NCBI GenBank assembly: GCA_002422725.1 | Contig: DITE01000035.1 | Coordinates: 1-64,000 of the forward strand | Length of the DNA stretch: 64,000 nt | Reading direction: 5' to 3' | Source: Bacteroidales bacterium UBA6192 | GTDB taxonomy: Bacteria > Bacteroidota > Bacteroidia > Bacteroidales > F082 | Shown: piece after piece, positions 59,508 through 64,000 of the stretch | Layout of the letters: every line of letters begins with the position of its first letter | Numbering within the stretch: position 1 is the first letter of the stretch | The notes under the pieces: model-generated | Database searches by the model: none | The model's input: the letters and a program-made list of their open reading frames with translations, nothing else | What the model was told of the DNA's origin: nothing | Translations under genes and position numbers: made by a program

Positions 59508-61493
59508 ATGTTCTTGAGAATAATCATAATCAGTCTATTGTTGTCGTATGCTACAGCAGCTAGCCTGTATTCCCAGCAAAAGCAAGGTGACCTTATCCCC
59601 GGACAACTGATCATACAACTCGACCATTTGTCGAGTATGGATAAAATAGAAAAATCGTTGACTTTTACAGGCCTTAAAACAATGCGTGTGTTGTCAGAAC
59701 GATTGAATATTGTCCTGGTCGAATACAACCCGCAATTAGTCCATGCTGAAGATATGTTGCTAAACATCCGTTCAAAGCCCGGAGTGATCAACGCTCAATA
59801 CAATCATGTTGTTGAATTGCGCGGGATTGTCGATAATACACCTGATGACACGATGTTTCCAGACCAATGGAACATGAACAATACAGGCCAAAACAGTGGT
59901 ACACCCGGAGCCGATATCGATGCACTGAAAGCATGGGACATCACAACCGGCGGTCTTACTGCAATGGGCGATACCATTGTTGTTGCCGTAATTGATGGGG
60001 GAATCGAAGTTACTCACATCGACCTGAATGTATTTAAAAATCATCAGGAAATCCCCAACAATGGAATTGATGATGACCAAAATGGCTATATTGATGACTA
60101 TTATGGATGGAATGCTGTTGATAACAGCCCAAATCAACCCAGCAGCGCTCACGCGACACATGTGGCCGGGATTATTGGTGCAAAAGGAAACAACACTGAG
60201 GGTGTTGCTGGTGTTAACTGGAATGTGAAAACACTTTCTATTGCCGGTTCTTCGTCAGTTGAGGCTATTGTGGTTGCTGCTTATGCCTATGCTTACGAAA
60301 TGCGTTCGTTGTATGACGAAACATCAGGCGAGAAAGGATGCTTCATCGTAGCAATCAATGCTTCTTTTGGGGTGAACCAGGGTCAACCGGAAAATTATCC
60401 GATTTGGGAAGCCATGATCGACAGCCTTGGCCGGATAGGCGTTTTAACTGCCGGTGCAACGGCAAATTTAGATTATGATGTGGATCAGGTAGGCGATATC
60501 CCGACTGCGTTCGAAACTCCTTACCTCATTTCCGTTACCAATACCACCAAATCCGACGACAGGTATTTTTCTGCTGCATATGGAGCAAACTCTATAGACC
60601 TTGGCGCTCCGGGAACGCTGATTCTTTCAGCCATGTTGAACAATACTTACAACTACAGAACAGGAACCAGCATGGCCACACCCCATGTTGCAGGGGCAAT
60701 TGCCCTGTTGTTTTCAGCAGCAGATGCTGAATTTATTCAAAACTACAAAGCCAATCCTGCTGAAGTAGTCCTGCAAATTAAACAGTATATTTTAGATGGA
60801 ACCGATTCAATTTCGGGTTTGGTAGGGAAATCCGTTACAGGTGGGCGGCTTAATGTGTACAACTCCCTCATGAAGCTGCTGAATGCCCCAAAGCTTGATG
60901 TAAACCCTGAACAATTGTCTTGTAGCTTACTTACAAACAATACTGAGATCAAAGAACTTCAGGTTCAAAACAGTGGAGGCGATACACTTTTTTATACACT
61001 TGCTATAGAAGATCAACCCGCATGGATTAGTTTAGGTACTTATAATGGCGTATTGGCTTCTGGCATGTCCGAAACAATCCTTGTTAATTTCAATAGTGAG
61101 GGATTAGATACAGGCTTCTATTATTGTGAAATGAGTATTGTCAGCGAAAATGCAGGGACAAAAACGGTTCCGGTTAGCCTGGAAGTATATACAGATGTTA
61201 GTGTTTATGAAAGGGATCAGGAACATCCAAAGCTTTCTATCTGGCCGAATCCGGCAAGCAGCCAGGTCAATTTGAATATAACCGGGATGAATAGTAATGT
61301 GGCAACCATTACAATCAGCAATCTGAGCGGTAATATTTTATTTTCAACCCGATTGCCTGCTTTAGAATCTGGTAATTTTGAGCTAATCTGGCCTTTTGGC
61401 GACATCAGGGGCAATAAGCTTGCTTCCGGGATGTACATAGTCGAAATAGTCACAGAAACGCATAAAATGAGATCAAAATTTGTCCTGTACTAA
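59508..61493 (+). CDS. Subtilisin-like S8 protease with T9SS sorting domain
   Basis: The 661-residue protein starts at ATG 59508 (signal peptide MFLRIIIISLLLSYATAASLY). It has an inhibitor-type propeptide (GQLIIQLDHLSSMDKIE) and a catalytic triad at D163 (VAVIDGGIEVTH), H215 (HATHVAGIIGAKGN) and S388 (GTSMATPHVAGAIALL). The oxyanion asparagine region (IVAINASFGVNQGQ) is also visible. A beta-sandwich domain follows (LDVNPEQLSCSLL, PAWISLGTYNGVL), then a T9SS sorting domain (LSIWPNPASSQVNLNI to MRSKFVLY). It is probably exported and works together with the C25 protease upstream in feeding on protein. Confidence 0.9.
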   Translation: MFLRIIIISLLLSYATAASLYSQQKQGDLIPGQLIIQLDHLSSMDKIEKSLTFTGLKTMRVLSERLNIVLVEYNPQLVHAEDMLLNIRSKPGVINAQYNHVVELRGIVDNTPDDTMFPDQWNMNNTGQNSGTPGADIDALKAWDITTGGLTAMGDTIVVAVIDGGIEVTHIDLNVFKNHQEIPNNGIDDDQNGYIDDYYGWNAVDNSPNQPSSAHATHVAGIIGAKGNNTEGVAGVNWNVKTLSIAGSSSVEAIVVAAYAYAYEMRSLYDETSGEKGCFIVAINASFGVNQGQPENYPIWEAMIDSLGRIGVLTAGATANLDYDVDQVGDIPTAFETPYLISVTNTTKSDDRYFSAAYGANSIDLGAPGTLILSAMLNNTYNYRTGTSMATPHVAGAIALLFSAADAEFIQNYKANPAEVVLQIKQYILDGTDSISGLVGKSVTGGRLNVYNSLMKLLNAPKLDVNPEQLSCSLLTNNTEIKELQVQNSGGDTLFYTLAIEDQPAWISLGTYNGVLASGMSETILVNFNSEGLDTGFYYCEMSIVSENAGTKTVPVSLEVYTDVSVYERDQEHPKLSIWPNPASSQVNLNITGMNSNVATITISNLSGNILFSTRLPALESGNFELIWPFGDIRGNKLASGMYIVEIVTETHKMRSKFVLY

Positions 61494-61495
61494 AT

Positions 61496-62722
61496 TTATT
61501 TTGCTAACCAATGTCCGGGATTTAAAATTTGTTTTCCTTTCCAGACTTCAAAATGAATTTCGGTTTTTGATTCGACAACATTGGTATGAATTCGACCAAT
61601 TACTTCCTTGATCTTTACCTTATCACCACGTTTAACATACACATCATCAAGGTTTGAATAAACCGTGAAATATTCTCCATGCCTCACAATAACAGCAAAA
61701 TTGGTGTTGGTAATTCTGGTTGTACTCACAACAACACCTTCAAACACAGCACGGGCTTCTGAATCTTTGGTTGTGGCAATATCAATCCCATTGTTCTTGA
61801 TCTTCACTTTTTTCAAAACCGGATGTGGCTGTTCGCCAAATGCTGATGCGATTATGCCTCGTTCAACAGGCCAGGGTAATTTTGCGCGATTCAGAGCAAA
61901 ATTATCAGAAATAATTCTTTCTTCCGGGGTAAGCTCAATCAGGCGATCCTTGCTGGGGTCGCTTTCGTTTTTTCGTCCGCGTGCCAGCCTGATTTCTTCA
62001 TTGATAATCTGCTCAATGGCTCGTTGAAGTTTCTGGGCTTCCCGCTCTTTTTCGCGGAGCGATTGTTTTAACTGACTTTCTTTCTGCGAAAGTTGACGGA
62101 CAGCCTGATCTTTTATGTTTCTTTCGGTATTCAGACTAATCTGGGCTTTTCTTTCTGATTCAAACAATGCCTGTTTTTCACTACGTTCAGCGGAAAGTTT
62201 CTCGAGCTGAGCAGCAATTTGTTGCTGGGTATCAGCAATTTTCTGAATCTGGCCCTGCCTGTAAGACGCATATTGCTGAAAATATTTTAGGCGTTGATAT
62301 GCCTGATTGAAATCATTGGCCGAAAACAGAAAAAGCAGCTTATTATAACTATTCCGGTTTTTATAGGCAAAGTAAATCATCCTGGCATACTCCTCTCTAA
62401 GTTGATTCAGATCATTTTTAAGCCCGGACAATTCTGCTTCAGACTTCTTAACCTGTTTGTCCAACTGATTCATTTGCCGGCGCAAGGTAGCAATCAAGGC
62501 TTCATGTCGTCCAATCCTGTTGTTAAGCAGTACGAGTTCATTAACTGTTAAAGTCTTGCTTTGTTTTGTATCACTGATTAGTTTTGAAGTGTATGAAATC
62601 TCTTCCTCAATGCGCTGCTTGTCCATTTCCAGCTCAACCTTGCGATCTTGCGACCACAGCGGGTTCATCTGCCACATGTGCAGGAGGAGGAGCAATAAAG
62701 TAAAATATGTGTTTCGGTTCAT
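61496..62722 (-). CDS. Murein hydrolase activator EnvC-like (coiled coil plus degenerate LytM)
   Basis: The 408-residue protein has a signal peptide and a long coiled coil (about residues 25-265, KVELEMDKQRIEEEISYTSKL onward). The end is an M23/LytM domain: ALPWPVERGIIAS-type start, IKNNGIDIATTKDSE, VVVSTTRITNTNFAVIVRHG, EYFTVYSNLDDVYVKRGDKV. The zinc-binding histidines of active M23 enzymes are lost (NNGID for H.GID, YSNL for Y.HL), as in EnvC, which activates amidases instead of cutting. It is the last gene of the TPR-DUF4292-EnvC cluster and ends against the convergent protease gene. Confidence 0.85.
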   Translation of the reverse strand: MNRNTYFTLLLLLLHMWQMNPLWSQDRKVELEMDKQRIEEEISYTSKLISDTKQSKTLTVNELVLLNNRIGRHEALIATLRRQMNQLDKQVKKSEAELSGLKNDLNQLREEYARMIYFAYKNRNSYNKLLFLFSANDFNQAYQRLKYFQQYASYRQGQIQKIADTQQQIAAQLEKLSAERSEKQALFESERKAQISLNTERNIKDQAVRQLSQKESQLKQSLREKEREAQKLQRAIEQIINEEIRLARGRKNESDPSKDRLIELTPEERIISDNFALNRAKLPWPVERGIIASAFGEQPHPVLKKVKIKNNGIDIATTKDSEARAVFEGVVVSTTRITNTNFAVIVRHGEYFTVYSNLDDVYVKRGDKVKIKEVIGRIHTNVVESKTEIHFEVWKGKQILNPGHWLAK

Positions 62723-62736
62723 CCCTGCGGATAAAA

Positions 62737-63567
62737 TTACTCAATTCTGTGATACTTGTCGGGAATTTTAAATGGAAAAGTCTGAACATGCCCGGTTTCA
62801 ACCGAATTCAATTCGATACTTAACTGAATCCGCTGATTGCCCTGGATGTCAATATTTAATAAAGTTGGAATAAGCTGACCATTAACTAAGGTGTGCTTAG
62901 CATATTCCACAGATAGTTTTTTATTTTCTTCGCCAAACTCTTTCAGGTTGATCCGGCTGATTCTAAAATTTTTGGGGTTTAGCCAAAGATTTTGCACAAG
63001 AATATTGGGTGTTTCCTGCTGCTTTAAAAACTTCCTCAATTTCGAACGTCCGGTGGTTGACAATTTATATTCGCTACCATCCACCGACGACTTAAATGAC
63101 TTGTTCTCATAATAAGAAAAATCATTGCCCAGGAGCAGTGCCTGTAACATGTCAAAATCAATTGAAGTGCCTAAAACACGGGTAACAAAATCATAATCGC
63201 CGTTAAAATAATTTTTTTCAATCCTGTTCAAAAACCAAATCGAGTCTGTTGTGATCATCAACCGGGCGATTTCAATACCAAGGGCCGGAGTCATTGATAA
63301 CCAGATAATGCTGTCAAATTGTATCCGGATCTGTCCTTTAAGATCTGTTTTTGTCTTATTGCTGATAATGGAGATATTGCAGCGCGCAGTCATAAAATCA
63401 AACTTCGATTCAGCACCATCCATCCGTTCGATCAAAAAATCTTCACCAAACTCCTTAAGAGGCTGTTTGATGATACTTCTTTTGGTGACACAGGAACTGA
63501 ACCCCAACACGATCAACAAAACCATGATGATCATTCTATGGCTATAGGCTTTATTTCTGCTATTCAT
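62737..63567 (-). CDS. DUF4292 lipoprotein
   Basis: This 276-residue protein has a lipoprotein signal ending GFSSC. The body is a LolA/LolB-like half barrel: ARCNISIISNKTKTDLKGQIRI, SIIWLSMTPALGIEIARLMIT, DSIWFLNRIEKNYFNGDYDF. DUF4292 is regularly found between a TPR protein and an EnvC-like protein in Bacteroidota, as here. It overlaps the TPR gene by eight bases. Function is unknown; the fold suggests lipid or lipoprotein binding in the periplasm. Confidence 0.8.
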   Translation of the reverse strand: MNSRNKAYSHRMIIMVLLIVLGFSSCVTKRSIIKQPLKEFGEDFLIERMDGAESKFDFMTARCNISIISNKTKTDLKGQIRIQFDSIIWLSMTPALGIEIARLMITTDSIWFLNRIEKNYFNGDYDFVTRVLGTSIDFDMLQALLLGNDFSYYENKSFKSSVDGSEYKLSTTGRSKLRKFLKQQETPNILVQNLWLNPKNFRISRINLKEFGEENKKLSVEYAKHTLVNGQLIPTLLNIDIQGNQRIQLSIELNSVETGHVQTFPFKIPDKYHRIE

Positions 63568-64000
63568 ACAACACCCCTGTTTCTATTTTCTTCTGTATCA
63601 AATCCGAAGCCTCTCCGGTGGCAGAAGCCCGCTTCCAGAATTCCAATGCTTCAGCTTTACGCCCAAGTTTAAAGTAAATATCCCCCGTATGCTCCAAAAT
63701 TGTACCATTCGCAGTATCCATAAGCATCAGGGCTTTTTCAATGATTTTTAACGCTTCTTCATATTTTTCTTGTTTGTAAAGCACCCAGGCGTAAGTATCC
63801 AGATTCGATTCGTTTTCCGGGTTTGCTTCAACAGCCCTGCTTGCCATATCGGCAGCCTGCTCAAGCTTTTCGCCCCTGAGCGACAAATAGTAAGCATAAT
63901 TATTCAGTACGATTGAGTTTTCAGGGTTGATAATCAATGCTTTTTCATAGGCCAGGTCGCTTGCTCTGAAATTGCTCAGTTTATTATTAACATCACCAAT
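63560..64000 (-). CDS. TPR-repeat protein (partial, runs off the window)
   Basis: The C-terminal ~146 residues are visible and the frame stays open to base 64000. Tetratricopeptide repeats are plain: FRASDLAYEKALIINPENSIVLNNYAYYL, AADMASRAVEANPENES, TYAWVLYKQEKYEEALKIIE, HTGDIYFKLGRKAEALEFW. It is the upstream partner of DUF4292 and EnvC in a common Bacteroidota cluster. Such proteins are usually large lipoproteins acting as scaffolds in the periplasm, which cannot be checked here. Confidence 0.85.
   Translation of the reverse strand: MGDVNNKLSNFRASDLAYEKALIINPENSIVLNNYAYYLSLRGEKLEQAADMASRAVEANPENESNLDTYAWVLYKQEKYEEALKIIEKALMLMDTANGTILEHTGDIYFKLGRKAEALEFWKRASATGEASDLIQKKIETGVLYE

Noticed and set aside
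61496..62722. An active M23 endopeptidase
   Set aside because: The zinc-binding histidines are replaced (NNGID, YSNL), so an EnvC-type activator is the better reading.

Overview
The window is from a member of the phylum Bacteroidota, probably an environmental Bacteroidales/Marinilabiliales-like lineage (phylum sure, order only a guess). The evidence is several secreted proteins with type IX secretion (T9SS) C-terminal sorting domains, a PorZ homologue, head-GIN/DUF4097 adhesin-like proteins behind an ECF sigma factor, a DUF4292-EnvC-TPR cluster, and repeated promoter elements of the TAnnTTTG type. Genes are on both strands and most are ordinary chromosomal genes.

Left part (1-28.5 kb). The window opens with folate genes (end of pabB, then pabC). 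A leftward operon follows: ECF sigma factor, anti-sigma-like protein, two adhesin-like proteins and two outer-membrane proteins. Next come tryptophanase with a possible leader peptide, free methionine-R-sulfoxide reductase, an odd MntP-like protein, a T9SS-exported endonuclease I, QueD, a hybrid histidine kinase and two tandem short SSB genes. A long leftward cluster runs from an aminotransferase and omega-amidase through trkA-trkH and three glycan/methyl transferases to a lipid kinase. It is followed by a GT39-like membrane protein, pgk, a double-domain adenylate kinase and a membrane acyltransferase.

Middle (28.6-47.9 kb). Two related ~460 bp intergenic repeats in the same orientation flank an ~18 kb accessory island. 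The island starts with a lipoprotein, a T9SS cargo protein, a YadA-head/tail-fibre-like protein and a small T9SS protein. These lead to a 2166-residue SpvB/FG-GAP/RHS protein whose tip resembles polymorphic toxin type 23. Downstream lie displaced partial RHS cassettes. Each repeats ~640 bp of the RHS core and then carries another tip: one zincin-like with HEYGH, one type 23-like and frameshifted. Further remnants of type-23 tips follow. Every type-23 tip end, intact or vestigial (4 of 4), is followed within 23 bp by a member of one lipoprotein family, which makes these the best candidates for cognate immunity proteins. The metallopeptidase tip has a different lipoprotein behind it. Mosaic sequence identity among the three core copies suggests gene conversion or tip switching.

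Right part (48-64 kb). Here are an Fnr-like regulator with four candidate cluster cysteines, an orphan HigA antitoxin behind a decayed higB, an outer-membrane protein, porZ-recO, lipB/lipA, two large T9SS-exported proteases (gingipain-like C25 and subtilisin-like S8), and the leftward TPR-DUF4292-EnvC cluster, cut by the window edge.

Function calls rest on motifs read by eye; no database search was run.
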